A stretch of DNA of 64,000 bases. It comes from Achromobacter pestifer (GTDB lineage: Bacteria > Pseudomonadota > Gammaproteobacteria > Burkholderiales > Burkholderiaceae_B). Under the pieces are notes generated by a model. The model worked only from the letters and a program-made list of their open reading frames with translations. It did not search any database and was not told where the DNA came from. The position numbers were made by a program, and so were the translations under genes. How positions within the stretch are numbered: the first letter of the stretch is position 1; each line of letters opens with the position of its first letter. The stretch is from NCBI RefSeq assembly GCF_902859625.1, contig NZ_CADIJX010000005.1:248001-312000 (forward strand). Reading direction: 5' to 3'. Positions 26,351 through 36,122 of the stretch are shown one piece after another.

Positions 26351-27108
26351 TTAGTCTCTTGAGCCACTGCCACGGGCAGCGACAATTGCGCGGTTTTGCG
26401 CGCCTTGCCCGACTTGCGGGCAGCCTTGGTCGCGGGGCTGATGGCCAACGCGGCCTCCAACGCCAGCTTGGCCGCTGATTGCTCGGCGGCGCGGCGGCTG
26501 GCGCCAGGCGCCGTAACCTTGATCTCGAGCGCCGGGATGGCGCACTCGACTTCGAACTGCTGACTGTGGGCCGCGCCATGGGTGGCCACCACCGTATACA
26601 ACGGCAGCGCCAACTTGCGGCCTTGCAGGAATTCCTGCAACAAGGTCTTGGCGTCCTTGCCCAGCGTTTTGGGATCCACCGACGCCAGCACCGGCTGGTA
26701 CTGGCGCACGATCACGTGACGCGCGGCATCGAAGCCCGCATCCAGGAAGACGGCGCCGAACAACGCCTCGACCGTGTCCGCAAGGATGGACGGCCGGCGG
26801 AATCCGCCGCTCTTCAATTCACCTTCACCCAGGCGCAGATACTGCGAGAGTTCCAGGCGCTGCGCGATATCCGCCAGCGAGGCTTGCTTGACCAGATTGG
26901 CCCGCAGCCGCGACAGATCGCCTTCGTCGATTTTCGAATAACGCTCGAACAACATGGCCGCGACGACGAAGTTCAGCACGGAATCCCCAAGGAATTCCAG
27001 CCGCTCGTTATGGCGCGCACCGTGACTGCGATGCGTTAGTGCCTGTTCAAGCAAGGCTGGATCACCGAAGTGGTGATCCAGGCGGTTTTCTAGCGTGGCT
27101 AGCGACAT
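26347..27108 (-). CDS. rnc: Ribonuclease III
   Basis: A 253-residue double-strand-specific endoribonuclease that processes rRNA and some mRNAs. The signature ERLEFLGDS is at residues 36-44, with a second acidic pair in [11 protein letters not shown] (Asp111, Glu114), then a double-stranded RNA-binding domain ([29 protein letters not shown]) and a lysine-rich tail. It begins 2 bp after lepB. In E. coli RNase III cuts its own leader; no comparable leader is seen because it lies inside a long operon. Confidence 0.97.
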   Translation of the reverse strand: MSLATLENRLDHHFGDPALLEQALTHRSHGARHNERLEFLGDSVLNFVVAAMLFERYSKIDEGDLSRLRANLVKQASLADIAQRLELSQYLRLGEGELKSGGFRRPSILADTVEALFGAVFLDAGFDAARHVIVRQYQPVLASVDPKTLGKDAKTLLQEFLQGRKLALPLYTVVATHGAAHSQQFEVECAIPALEIKVTAPGASRRAAEQSAAKLALEAALAISPATKAARKSGKARKTAQLSLPVAVAQETK

Positions 27109-27110
27109 AA

Positions 27111-27995
27111 TCAGTTGAACCGGCCGATGCGGCTGAGATCGCTGAAATTCATCCAGATGAAAAACGCGCGTCCGACGATATTGGATTCAGGTACGAAGCC
27201 CCAGTATCGGCTGTCTGCGCTGTTATCCCGATTATCGCCCATGGCGAAATAACTGCCTTCAGGTACTTTGCAGCGTACCCCATTGCGGCTGTATTGGCAG
27301 TTTTCCCGGGAGGGAAATTGCCATATCGCCGAATAATCTTGCGGCTTTCCTTCATCTAGCAGGATCTTGTGTTCAACGTCGCCCAATTTCTCTTTATATT
27401 GTGCGATATAGGAGACACGATCCGGCTCGAAGTAGTCGCCATCGCGTACATGCGGCACCAATTCGCCGTTGACGTACAGCTTTTTGTCCAGATAGGCGAT
27501 TTCGTCACCCGGCAGGCCAACCACGCGCTTGATGTAGTCCACGTCCGGATCCACCGGGTAGCGGAACACGAACACATCGCCGCGCTTGGGCTTGCCAATC
27601 TCAACGACCTTCTTGTCGATCACCGGCAGGCGCAAGCCGTAGCTGAACTTGTTCACCAGGATCAGGTCGCCGGACTGTAGCGTCGGCAGCATCGAACCTG
27701 ACGGAATCCGGAACGGTTCCACCACGAACGAGCGCAGCATGAAAACGAACAGGATGACGGGGAAGAAGCTGACCGCGTACTCGATCCACCACGGCACGCG
27801 GCGCGCGGCATCACCGGCTTCGCGGCGCAGGCGCTCGGCTTCCTGAGCGTCTCCGACCAGGGCCGCGTCGTACTGCGCCATTGCCGCTTGCGCTCGGGCT
27901 TCGCGGCCACGCCGCAGTACCGCCAGATCAAGCACCCAGATAATGCCGGTCAGTACCAGCAGAACAAACAGGATCAGGGCAAAGTTCCAACTCAT
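27111..27995 (-). CDS. lepB: Signal peptidase I
   Basis: A 294-residue inner-membrane protease that removes signal peptides from exported proteins. One N-terminal transmembrane helix, a charged cytoplasmic loop and a second helix near residue 75 precede the catalytic domain. The catalytic serine is Ser101 in PSGSMLPTL and the general-base lysine is Lys156 in [22 protein letters not shown] is the late conserved box. lepA-lepB-rnc-era order is widely conserved and couples export with translation genes. Confidence 0.97.
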   Translation of the reverse strand: MSWNFALILFVLLVLTGIIWVLDLAVLRRGREARAQAAMAQYDAALVGDAQEAERLRREAGDAARRVPWWIEYAVSFFPVILFVFMLRSFVVEPFRIPSGSMLPTLQSGDLILVNKFSYGLRLPVIDKKVVEIGKPKRGDVFVFRYPVDPDVDYIKRVVGLPGDEIAYLDKKLYVNGELVPHVRDGDYFEPDRVSYIAQYKEKLGDVEHKILLDEGKPQDYSAIWQFPSRENCQYSRNGVRCKVPEGSYFAMGDNRDNSADSRYWGFVPESNIVGRAFFIWMNFSDLSRIGRFN

Positions 27996-28018
27996 CAGCT
28001 AACCGCCTTCTTTTGGTT

Positions 28019-29812
28019 CTACTTGTCTTCCACTTGCAGGATGGCCAGGAACGCCTCCTGCGGAATTTCCACGCTACCCACCTGCTTCATGCGCTTCTTG
28101 CCGGCCTTCTGCTTTTCCAGCAGCTTCTTCTTGCGCGAGATATCACCGCCGTAGCACTTGGCCAGCACGTTCTTGCGCAATGCCTTCACGTTCTCACGCG
28201 CGATGATTTCGGCGCCGATGGCGGCCTGGATGACCACATCGAACATCTGGCGCGGAATCAGGCCGCGCATGCGGGTCACGACGTCGCGCGCCCGATGGCG
28301 CGCATTGCTGCGGTGAACGATCACGGCCAGCGCATCCACGCGGTCGTTGTTGATCAACAAGTCCACCCGCACCACGTCAGCCGACCGGTACTCCAGGAAT
28401 TCATAGTCCATCGACGCATAACCGCGCGACACCGACTTCAGCTTGTCGAAGAAGTCCAGCACGATTTCGGCCAGCGGAATCTCGTACACCAGGTGCACCT
28501 GGCGGCCGTGATAGCTCATGTTGATTTGCGAACCACGCTTGTTGTTGCACAGCGTCATGACCGGACCCACGTAGTCCTGCGGCATGAACAGCGTGACCTT
28601 CACGATGGGTTCGCGGATGTCCTCGATCTTGCCCACTTCGGGCATGCGCGACGGGCTTTCCACTGTAATCACGGAGCCATCGCGCTGCTGGACCTCGTAC
28701 ACCACCGACGGCGCGGTGGTGATGATGTCCATGTCGAACTCGCGCTCCAGGCGCTCTTGCACGATTTCCATGTGCAACAGCCCCAGGAAACCGCAACGGA
28801 AGCCGAAGCCCAAGGCCTGCGAGACTTCCGGTTCAAACATCAGCGCGGCGTCGTTCAGCTTCAGCTTGTCGAGCGAATCACGCAGCTGGTCGTATTCAGA
28901 ACTTTCCACGGGATACAGGCCCGCGAACACCTGCGGCTTCACTTCCTTGAAGCCGGGCAAGGCCTCGCTGGCGGGTTTGTTCGCCAGCGTGACCGTGTCG
29001 CCCACCTTGGCGTCTTCCAACTGCTTGATGCCGGCGATGATGAAGCCCACTTCGCCCGCCGACAGATGCGGACGCTGCTGCGACTTCGGCGTGAATACGC
29101 CGGTCTGCTCGCACAGGTGGGTGGCGCCAGAGGCCATCAGCAGGATCTTGTCCTTGGGCTTGAGCACGCCATTGATGATGCGCACCAGCATGACCACGCC
29201 CACGTAGTTGTCGAACCACGAGTCGATGACCAGCGCTTGCAGCGGCGCGGTGGGATCGCCCTTGGGCTCCGGCACGCGAGCCACGATGGTTTCCAGGATC
29301 TCGTCGATACCCATGCCCGTCTTGGCGCTGGCCAGCACGGCCTCCGAGGCGTCGATGCCGATCACGTCTTCGACTTCCTGGCGCGCGCCTTCGGGATCGG
29401 CCTGCGGCAGATCCATCTTGTTCAGCACCGGCACCACTTCCACACCCAGTTCAATCGCGGTGTAGCAGTTGGCCACCGTCTGCGCTTCCACGCCCTGGGA
29501 TGCGTCGACCACCAACAGCGCGCCTTCGCACGCGGACAGCGAACGGCTGACTTCATACGAGAAGTCCACGTGCCCCGGAGTGTCGATCAGGTTCAGGTTG
29601 TAGGTCTTGCCGTCCTTCGCCTTGTAATGCAGAGCGGCGGTCTGGGCCTTGATGGTGATGCCGCGCTCGCGCTCGATCTCCATGGAGTCGAGCACTTGCG
29701 CCGACATTTCGCGATCCGCCAATCCGCCGCAGCGCTGGATCAAGCGATCGGCCAAAGTCGATTTGCCATGATCGATGTGGGCAATGATGGAGAAGTTGCG
29801 AATATGCTGCAT
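28019..29812 (-). CDS. lepA: Elongation factor 4 (LepA)
   Basis: A 597-residue translational GTPase linked to back-translocation and 30S assembly. Motifs are intact: [14 protein letters not shown] (P-loop), DTPGHVDF and NKMDLP for guanine binding, then EF-G-like domains and the LepA-specific C-terminal domain ([26 protein letters not shown]). The start [15 protein letters not shown] is the family start; an open frame continues 201 bp upstream but carries non-family residues. lepB follows by 23 bp. Confidence 0.97.
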   Translation of the reverse strand: MQHIRNFSIIAHIDHGKSTLADRLIQRCGGLADREMSAQVLDSMEIERERGITIKAQTAALHYKAKDGKTYNLNLIDTPGHVDFSYEVSRSLSACEGALLVVDASQGVEAQTVANCYTAIELGVEVVPVLNKMDLPQADPEGARQEVEDVIGIDASEAVLASAKTGMGIDEILETIVARVPEPKGDPTAPLQALVIDSWFDNYVGVVMLVRIINGVLKPKDKILLMASGATHLCEQTGVFTPKSQQRPHLSAGEVGFIIAGIKQLEDAKVGDTVTLANKPASEALPGFKEVKPQVFAGLYPVESSEYDQLRDSLDKLKLNDAALMFEPEVSQALGFGFRCGFLGLLHMEIVQERLEREFDMDIITTAPSVVYEVQQRDGSVITVESPSRMPEVGKIEDIREPIVKVTLFMPQDYVGPVMTLCNNKRGSQINMSYHGRQVHLVYEIPLAEIVLDFFDKLKSVSRGYASMDYEFLEYRSADVVRVDLLINNDRVDALAVIVHRSNARHRARDVVTRMRGLIPRQMFDVVIQAAIGAEIIARENVKALRKNVLAKCYGGDISRKKKLLEKQKAGKKRMKQVGSVEIPQEAFLAILQVEDK

Positions 29813-29923
29813 GCTTGAAATTATAAGGGACGGAACACTCGGCACATGGCCGGAAGACACCGCCGCCGGAGTACGCACGGCTGACGAGAGGGGCGCTGGC
29901 GGGCACAATGCCCGGGCAAGAAC

Positions 29924-29946
29924 GAGGGGGCGCCAGGCGCCCCCTC
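29924..29946 (-). terminator. Hairpin between mucD and lepA
   Basis: Perfect 11-bp arms around one base, followed on the minus strand by GTTCTT. A second short hairpin (ACCAGC/GCTGGT, 29955-29973) lies between it and the mucD stop. Together they may partly separate the stress genes from lepA; the T-run is weak. Confidence 0.5.
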
Positions 29947-30034
29947 TTGCGGCAACCAGCCATTTTAGCTGGTCTTGGAGTTTTTTTTCTGCCGTCGGGC
30001 CGCCCCGGGGCAAAAAGCGCCTCTCGCCAGGACT

Positions 30035-31522
30035 TTACTTCGAGGCCGGAACCGCCACCCACTGCGTCTGATCACCGCGGCGCACCAGCAAACCCACGGC
30101 GCGCGCCTTGTCCAGCTTGCCCACGAGTTCGGCGAATTGCTTGGCGCCCGTGACGTCAGTGTCGTTCAAGGCCAACACAATATCGCCTTCCTGCAAGCCA
30201 GCCTTGGCAGCGGAGCCTTCGGCAACCTTCACCTGCACGCCGCCCTTGATACGCAGCTTCTTCTGCACATCGGCGGGCACATCCACCACGCCCAGGCCCA
30301 GCGCATTGGTGACTTCAGGCGCCGGAGCCGGCTTCTTGCCTGCCGCGGCGGCCTTTTCGGTCGGGATTTCGCCGACCTTGACCGACAGCGTCATGCTCTT
30401 GCCCTTGCGCCACACTTCCATGTCGGCGCGCGTGCCCGGCTTGGTTTCACCGACAATGCGCGGCAGATCCGACCAGCGCTTGATCGGCTCATTGTTGAAC
30501 TTCAGGATCACGTCGCCCGGTTGCACGCCAGCCTGTTCGGCGGGGCCTTCGGCTTCCACGCTGCTGACCAGCGCGCCCTCGGCCTTGGGCAGGCCAATGG
30601 CTTCGGCCACGTCCTTGCCCACTTCGCCAATCTGCACGCCGACACGGCCGCGCGTCACCTTGCCCGTCGCGCGCAACTGGTCCACCACGCGCATGGCTTC
30701 GTCGATCGGGATCGCCAACGAAATGCCCATGAAGCCGCCGCTGCGCGAGATGATCTGGGAATTGATCCCCACCACCTCGCCGTCCAGATTGATCAGCGGG
30801 CCACCCGAGTTGCCAGGGTTCACGGCCACGTCAGTCTGAATGAACGGCAGGTATTCGCCAGTGTCGCGGCCAATGGCGCTGACGATGCCGGACGTTACCG
30901 TGGAATCCAGGCCAAACGGCGAACCGATGGCCAGCACCCACTGTCCCTTCTTCAGCTTCTTGGGATCACCGATGACCAGCGGAATCATGTCCTTGGCCTC
31001 GACCTTGATCAGCGCCACGTCCGTGCGTTCGTCCGTGCCGATGACCTTGGCCTTGAACTCGCGGCCGTCAGTCAGCGTCACATAGATATCGGTCGCATCA
31101 ACCACCACGTGGTTGTTGGTCAGGATGTAGCCGTCGGTCGAAATGAAGAAGCCCGAACCCACGCCGCGCGGCACGGTGCGCTCTTCAGGCTGCGAGGGCT
31201 GCGGACGCTGACGCGGTGTCGGGCCCTGGCCGCCACCCGGGCCCGGGGGCTGGAATTCAGGACCGAAGAACCAACGGAACAATTCGTAGGGATCGCCGCT
31301 ACCGCCACCGCCGCCTGGACCACGCACCGGCACGGTGGCCGTGGTGCGGATGTTCACGACCGCGGGGTCGGTCTTTTCAACAATGCTCGTAAAGTCGGGC
31401 AACGCCACGGTGGGCGTCTGCGCCACCGAAGCGGGAACATACGCGGCGGACATCATCACGCCTGCCGCCACGACCACCAGAAAGCGCCGGAAAAAAGCGT
31501 TCGACACCGTCATTGCTTTCAT
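30035..31522 (-). CDS. mucD: Periplasmic serine protease MucD/DegP family
   Basis: A 495-residue Do-type protease and chaperone. A signal peptide (about 34 residues) is followed by a Gly/Pro-rich LA loop, the protease domain with catalytic triad His138 (TNNHVV), Asp168 (DERTDVALIKV) and Ser239 (GNSGGPL), and two PDZ domains (about 290-380 and 410-490). As last gene of the rpoE-rseA-rseB-mucD block it matches algT-mucA-mucB-mucD of Pseudomonas: it degrades misfolded envelope proteins and tempers the sigma-E response. Confidence 0.95.
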   Translation of the reverse strand: MKAMTVSNAFFRRFLVVVAAGVMMSAAYVPASVAQTPTVALPDFTSIVEKTDPAVVNIRTTATVPVRGPGGGGGSGDPYELFRWFFGPEFQPPGPGGGQGPTPRQRPQPSQPEERTVPRGVGSGFFISTDGYILTNNHVVVDATDIYVTLTDGREFKAKVIGTDERTDVALIKVEAKDMIPLVIGDPKKLKKGQWVLAIGSPFGLDSTVTSGIVSAIGRDTGEYLPFIQTDVAVNPGNSGGPLINLDGEVVGINSQIISRSGGFMGISLAIPIDEAMRVVDQLRATGKVTRGRVGVQIGEVGKDVAEAIGLPKAEGALVSSVEAEGPAEQAGVQPGDVILKFNNEPIKRWSDLPRIVGETKPGTRADMEVWRKGKSMTLSVKVGEIPTEKAAAAGKKPAPAPEVTNALGLGVVDVPADVQKKLRIKGGVQVKVAEGSAAKAGLQEGDIVLALNDTDVTGAKQFAELVGKLDKARAVGLLVRRGDQTQWVAVPASK

Positions 31523-31563
31523 AAGTTACTCCGAAATTGCTGCTTGCCACCCCGGGGCGCGGA

Positions 31564-32643
31564 TCACTTGGATCCGGCCGTTCCGGTTGCTGGCGCTGCT
31601 GCCGCAGGTGCGGCGGGCACATACTCAGTCGCTTCCGCCAGCTGTTCCAGCGTCGCCACGGGCACTTCACCCACGGCCGTCAGCCAGAAGTCCGCAATGC
31701 GCGTTCCATAGACGGTAATCGAACCGCGTTGCGCGGCGCCATGCGGGGGACGGTGCCCACGCTGGGCATCATAGGGCTCGATGAAGACTGAAATGGCCGC
31801 CAGTCCGTCGGACAGCACCATCTGATTGACCGTTGCCCCGCGCCCCATTGAGCGCGCCACCTGCATGATCACCTTGAAGCCCTTGGGAGCCGGAATCCGC
31901 CAACCCTGGGCCGTCAGGTCCACGGGCGTCATCGACGGCTCAAGCACCTTCCAGTCGCGCGTGCTCCAGCGCGAGGTCAGCAATTGGGGATCCACTTCCG
32001 AGCCCAGCCGCAGCGAGGTGAACGACACCTGCTCGACCACGCCACGCGCGGCGTTCAGGGTCTGGGCCTTCAACAGCAGATTGGTTTCAACGTCGGCGCA
32101 CAGGCGGTAACCATAGCGCAGCTTGTCCAGCGGTTCGATCGTGATCAGCCTGCATTCCCGACCCGCTACACGGTGCATCGTGGGTTCGGTGCTGATCTTG
32201 TAGTGCTCGGCCAGACTGGCCGGATCACCCAGCAACAAGCCAGGGAAGCGGTCGCCGCGACGGCGCTCGACCAGCACGGTCTTGCGTTCGGGGATCAGGC
32301 ACTGCACATCATCGTTATGGCGCAGATATTCGCGCGGCTGGCCGTCCAGGATCTCCAGGCGTTCGCGCTCGCCCGTGCCGTCCAGGACGTGCACCAGACG
32401 CGAGGACTGGATCATCTCGCCCTGCTGATACATGAAGACGCCGGCGTAATCCTGCTTGCGAGCAGCCTGCTGGATGCGCGACAACAACTGAACCACGTCG
32501 TCGGTCGCGGGCGCTGCGTCGGCGGCACGCGCGGGTTCATGCGCGGCCAGGAATGCGGTCAAAAGCGTGGCGGCGAACCAGCCAGCGCGGTGCGCGTGCC
32601 AGGAGGCTGCGCGCGGCCAACGTGTCGGTAACACCAGCGCCAT
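31564..32643 (-). CDS. rseB: Sigma-E regulatory protein RseB/MucB
   Basis: A 359-residue periplasmic protein that binds the periplasmic part of RseA and protects it from DegS; lipid-like ligands release it. After a signal peptide (ending near PARAADA) comes VVQLLSRIQQAARKQDYAGVFMYQQGEMIQSSRLVHVLDG, the typical MucB_RseB N-terminal domain, then a C-terminal domain with WRIPAPKGFKVIMQV. The start is the ATG in TGATG overlapping the rseA stop by one base; a TTG one codon earlier is not needed. Confidence 0.94.
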   Translation of the reverse strand: MALVLPTRWPRAASWHAHRAGWFAATLLTAFLAAHEPARAADAAPATDDVVQLLSRIQQAARKQDYAGVFMYQQGEMIQSSRLVHVLDGTGERERLEILDGQPREYLRHNDDVQCLIPERKTVLVERRRGDRFPGLLLGDPASLAEHYKISTEPTMHRVAGRECRLITIEPLDKLRYGYRLCADVETNLLLKAQTLNAARGVVEQVSFTSLRLGSEVDPQLLTSRWSTRDWKVLEPSMTPVDLTAQGWRIPAPKGFKVIMQVARSMGRGATVNQMVLSDGLAAISVFIEPYDAQRGHRPPHGAAQRGSITVYGTRIADFWLTAVGEVPVATLEQLAEATEYVPAAPAAAAPATGTAGSK

Positions 32644-33149
32644 CAACGCCCCGCTCCGACGTCGAACGAAACTTGTCGCACTGCGCTGGGGCCGGCCATC
32701 TGGCGATGGGCCTCAAGGTAGTCGCGCAAGCCCGCATCATCGGCGGAGGCTGGCGTGCCGCTGGCATCGGCCAGCACGCGCACTTCTGTCGCCGGCGTGC
32801 CCGTGAGATACGGCTGCGCCACCCAGGCGACGGTCGCCACGGCGGCCGCGACCGCCAGGCCGGACAGGCCGTAGCGCAACGGTGAACGGCGCCGGGGCGC
32901 CGCCACGATCGGCAGTTCCGCATCCAGCGCCCGCGCCAGTCGCGACTGGAAGGCAGCGCTGGGCGTCAACGCCAGATCGGCATTACGGAGGGAATCACCG
33001 ATCAAATGATAGGTGTCCCAGGTCTGACGTCCTTCCTTGGACAACAGACTGGGAAGAATATCGTCGGAATCTTCTCCGTCCATCCAGGCGGAAACCGATT
33101 CCTCCCAGGAGGTTTCGGCGATCTCAACGGACTTGGCTGCTGTTTGCAT
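32643..33149 (-). CDS. rseA: Anti-sigma-E factor RseA/MucA
   Basis: A 168-residue single-pass inner-membrane anti-sigma factor. The cytoplasmic N-terminal domain (ETSWEESVSAWMDGEDSDDILPSLLSKEGRQTWDTYHLIGDSLRN) is the sigma-binding RseA_N fold; one transmembrane helix follows near residue 95-115 (GLSGLAVAAAVATVAWVAQPYL), then a short periplasmic tail. Stress-triggered cleavage would release sigma-E. AAGGAG eight bases before the ATG decides the start over an in-frame GTG nine bases earlier that overlaps the site. Confidence 0.93.
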   Translation of the reverse strand: MQTAAKSVEIAETSWEESVSAWMDGEDSDDILPSLLSKEGRQTWDTYHLIGDSLRNADLALTPSAAFQSRLARALDAELPIVAAPRRRSPLRYGLSGLAVAAAVATVAWVAQPYLTGTPATEVRVLADASGTPASADDAGLRDYLEAHRQMAGPSAVRQVSFDVGAGR

Positions 33150-33161
33150 GACTGCCACTCC

Positions 33162-33761
33162 TTACCAGCGACGCTCGGCATCGGTGCCAAGCAATGGACG
33201 CAATTTGGTCGCGATGGCCTCGCGCGCACGAAAAATGCGGGAGCGCACCGTACCGATCGGGCAATCCATGCTCTGGGCGATGTCTTCGTAACTCATACCT
33301 TCGATTTCACGCAGGACAATTGCGGTGCGCAACTCTTCGGGCAATTCCTCGATGGCCGCGTTCACCGTTTCGGCGATTTCGCGGCTGGCAACCATGGATT
33401 CCGGCGTGCTTATATCGGTTAGGTTGTCGGTTTCGTTAAAAGTTTCACCGTCTTCCGTTTCTATCGCATTGGGCGCGCTCGGACGCCGGCCTTGAGAGGC
33501 CAGCCAGTTGCGCGCCGTATTGATGGCGATACGATACAACCAGGTGTAGAACGCGCTGTCGCCCCGGAACTGGGGCAGCGCCCGGTAAGCCTTGATGAAG
33601 GCTTCCTGGGCGACGTCCTCGATTTCCGAGGGGTCGCGGATCATCCGGGCCAGCAGGCGGAGAATCTTGCGCTGGTACTTCAGCACCAGCAGATCGAAAG
33701 CCTTTTTGTCGCCCCGTTGAACGCGCGCGACAAGCTCGGCGTCGACTTCGCGCTCGCTCAT
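33162..33761 (-). CDS. rpoE: RNA polymerase sigma-E factor (AlgU/RpoE)
   Basis: A 199-residue extracytoplasmic-function sigma factor for envelope stress. Region 2 (DLLVLKYQRKILRLLARMIRDPSEIEDVAQEAFIKAYRALPQFRGDSAFYTWLYRIAINTARN) and region 4 (EELPEELRTAIVLREIEGMSYEDIAQSMDCPIGTVRSRIFRARE) are complete. GGAGGCGTC directly before the ATG is a near-ideal ribosome site. rseA starts 12 bp downstream. The upstream YgfX-like gene overlaps it by 4 bp, so rpoE is coupled to the fabF transcript as well as any own promoter, linking fatty-acid synthesis and envelope stress. Confidence 0.97.
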   Translation of the reverse strand: MSEREVDAELVARVQRGDKKAFDLLVLKYQRKILRLLARMIRDPSEIEDVAQEAFIKAYRALPQFRGDSAFYTWLYRIAINTARNWLASQGRRPSAPNAIETEDGETFNETDNLTDISTPESMVASREIAETVNAAIEELPEELRTAIVLREIEGMSYEDIAQSMDCPIGTVRSRIFRAREAIATKLRPLLGTDAERRW

Positions 33762-34252
33762 GACGCCTCCTGCGGGCGTGCCGCCGGCCAAGCGCGCCGC
33801 GCCGTGCCCGCTAGCAGGCAAAGGCGCCGCCAGGACTCGGGTCGCAGTGTCCGCTGCCAGACGGTGAGGGTGATTGTGCTATTTGTAAAGACCGTACTCC
33901 CGGTGGGCAAGAGCTGCAAAGTGAGCGTCAGCCAGCGGGGACCGCGCTGCTGATCCAACAGCATCGCGTCCTGCCAACCTTGCGGTTGGCGTACCTGCCA
34001 GCGCCCAGCCCCCGTCGCGGTGCGTATTGCCGATACCGGGGACAGGCTGCTCCGTGCCGAGTGTAACAGCCCGGCCAGCACAAGCAGCAGCGCGATCACC
34101 GCGCCCGCCACCCATGCCGTGCCGCTCCAGGACGCCGCCGTCAGCGTGCAAGCCACGGCGACGGCGCATGCCAGCCCCCAAAGGGCGCTGACGCTGCGCG
34201 GCCGCCCGGCAGGCACCTGAAACGACCAGCGCCCTGCGTCCGAGCCTTCCAA
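33758..34252 (-). CDS. YgfX-like two-helix membrane protein between fabF and rpoE
   Basis: About 164 residues of unknown function. Two adjacent hydrophobic helices (SALWGLACAVAVACTLTAASW and GTAWVAGAVIALLLVLAGLL) precede a cytoplasmic-type domain with spaced tryptophans ending in VWQRTLRPESWRRLCLLAGTARRAWP. That two-helix plus WRRLR layout is like the YgfX/CptA family, but identity is low and this is inference. It lacks any ATG: I take the TTG four bases past the fabF stop; an in-frame GTG about 40 bp further downstream is an alternative. Its stop overlaps the rpoE ATG by 4 bp. Confidence 0.65.
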   Translation of the reverse strand: MEGSDAGRWSFQVPAGRPRSVSALWGLACAVAVACTLTAASWSGTAWVAGAVIALLLVLAGLLHSARSSLSPVSAIRTATGAGRWQVRQPQGWQDAMLLDQQRGPRWLTLTLQLLPTGSTVFTNSTITLTVWQRTLRPESWRRLCLLAGTARRAWPAARPQEAS

Positions 34253-34253
34253 A

Positions 34254-35483
34254 TCAGACCCGGCGAACGGCCATCGAGCCGTTGGTGCCGCCAAAGCCGA
34301 ACGAATTGGACAGGCCGACTTCGATCTTCATCTGCCGCGCTTCGTTGGCGCAGTAATCCAGATCGCATTCCGGATCTTGATTGAAGATGTTGATCGTGGG
34401 AGGCGAAACCTGGTTGTACACGGCCAAGGTGGTGAACACGGCCTCGATGCCGCCCGCTGCGCCGAGCAAGTGCCCGGTCATGGACTTGGTCGAATTGACC
34501 ACCAGCTTCTTGGCGTGATCGCCGAACGCCAGCTTCAGCGCATCGGTTTCGTTCTTGTCGCCCAGCGGCGTGGACGTGCCGTGCGCGTTGACATACTGGA
34601 TGTCATCCGCGTTCAGGCCGCCGTTGCGCAGCGCGTTCAGAACGCCGCGGCGCGGGCCGTCCTTGTCGGGCGCCGTGATGTGGTGCGCGTCCGAGCTCAT
34701 GCCGTAACCGGCAAGCTCGCCATAAATGCGCGCGCCGCGCTTCTTGGCATGCTCGTACTCTTCCAGCACGAGAACGCCAGCGCCCTCGCCCAGCACGAAA
34801 CCATCGCGGTCACGGTCCCAGGGACGCGAAGCCGTCTGAGGATCATCGTTGCGGGTCGACAAGGCACGCATGGCGGCAAAACCGCCAACGCCCAGCGGGG
34901 ACACCGTCGATTCGGCGCCACCCGCAACCATGACGTCCGCATCGCCATACTCGATCAGGCGCGCAGCGTCGCCGATGCAATGCAGACCGGTGGTGCAGGC
35001 CGACACGACGGCGTAGCTCGGGCCCTTCAAGCCATAGGCAATGGACAAATGACCGGAGATCAGGTTGATCAGCGAGCCTGGCACGAAGAACGGCGAAATC
35101 CGTCGCGGACCCTTGGCCAGATATTCGACCTGGGTTTCTTCAATGCGCGGCAAACCACCGATACCGGAACCCACGATCACGCCAATGCGCTCGGCATTGG
35201 CTTCGGTGACTTCCAGGCCGGAATCGCGCCATGCCTGCATCCCGGCGGCCAGTCCGTAATGGATGAACGTATCCATCTGACGGGCTTCTTTGCTCGAGAC
35301 ATAGGTGCTGATGTCGAAGTCTTTGACTTCGCCAGCTATGTGCGTGGTGATGGCCGAGGGATCGAAACGGCTGATGCGGCTGATGCCAGAACGTCCGTTG
35401 ACGATATTGTCCCAAGCGGTGGTCAGGTCGTTCCCCACGGGAGAAACGATACCAAGGCCGGTGATGACGACACGTCGCTTCAC
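34254..35483 (-). CDS. fabF: 3-oxoacyl-ACP synthase II
   Basis: A 409-residue condensing enzyme that extends acyl-ACP chains with malonyl-ACP. The catalytic triad is Cys163 (VVSACTTG), His in [12 protein letters not shown] and His in [14 protein letters not shown]. The start is GTG, supported by GAGGAG seven bases upstream and by the family opening [18 protein letters not shown]; an upstream ATG would add residues unlike the family. It follows acpP in the fab cluster, as in E. coli. Confidence 0.97.
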   Translation of the reverse strand: MKRRVVITGLGIVSPVGNDLTTAWDNIVNGRSGISRISRFDPSAITTHIAGEVKDFDISTYVSSKEARQMDTFIHYGLAAGMQAWRDSGLEVTEANAERIGVIVGSGIGGLPRIEETQVEYLAKGPRRISPFFVPGSLINLISGHLSIAYGLKGPSYAVVSACTTGLHCIGDAARLIEYGDADVMVAGGAESTVSPLGVGGFAAMRALSTRNDDPQTASRPWDRDRDGFVLGEGAGVLVLEEYEHAKKRGARIYGELAGYGMSSDAHHITAPDKDGPRRGVLNALRNGGLNADDIQYVNAHGTSTPLGDKNETDALKLAFGDHAKKLVVNSTKSMTGHLLGAAGGIEAVFTTLAVYNQVSPPTINIFNQDPECDLDYCANEARQMKIEVGLSNSFGFGGTNGSMAVRRV

Positions 35484-35622
35484 GGATGACTCCTCAAACA
35501 GACAAAAGAAAGGCGGTTTTCGGGATGCGCTGCGCGTGTGGCCCACGCGAAAGCGGGTCGGGCATGACTATGCCCTTCCCGCACGCGGACCACACGGCAA
35601 ATTCCTGAAACCGCCCCGTTTC

Positions 35623-35651
35623 CCGGTTGGCCCCGAAATTCGGGCAACCGG
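35623..35651. other. Stem-loop between acpP and fabF
   Basis: A 29-nt near-perfect inverted repeat (outer CCGGTTG / CAACCGG, inner CCCGAA / TTCGGG) sits 18 bp after the acpP stop. It lacks a T-run and may protect the very abundant acpP message or dampen read-through into fabF. Confidence 0.4.
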
Positions 35652-35668
35652 AAGGATATAGGCTGAGC

Positions 35669-35908
35669 TTACTGCTTACCGTGCGAATTGATGTAGTCAA
35701 TCGCTTGTTGCACGGTCGTGATCTTTTCGGCCTCTTCGTCGGGGATCTCGGTCTCGAATTCGTCTTCGAGCGCCATGACCAGTTCGACCATGTCGAGCGA
35801 ATCGGCACCGAGGTCGTCAAGGAAGGAGGATTCGTTCTTGATCTCGGCTTCGTTGACGCCAAGTTGTTCAGCGACGATCTTCTTGACGCGCTGTTCGATG
35901 CTTTCCAT
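35669..35908 (-). CDS. acpP: Acyl carrier protein
   Basis: A 79-residue acidic carrier that holds growing fatty acids on a phosphopantetheine arm attached to Ser37 in the DSLDMVEL motif. GGAGATCTG directly before the ATG supports the start. It lies between fabG and fabF as in E. coli. Strong translation signals and hairpins downstream fit its need for high expression. Confidence 0.98.
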
Positions 35909-36122
35909 GCAGATCTCCAATTGGGAAAAATCCCGCGAATTATAGCCAAGCGTAGAGGAAAGCAACGCCTGGCCGTGAGAAAAATAACACCGCGCACCTG
36001 ATCTGTCGCCCTTCAGGGCGCAGGAATACCGGTATGCGGCGTTTCCGGTTGAACTGCGCGCTGCCGTGCCGGTTGCCCGGCCAAGGCGCGGCGGCCAGGG
36101 CCGCCAACGCGCAATTCATGAC

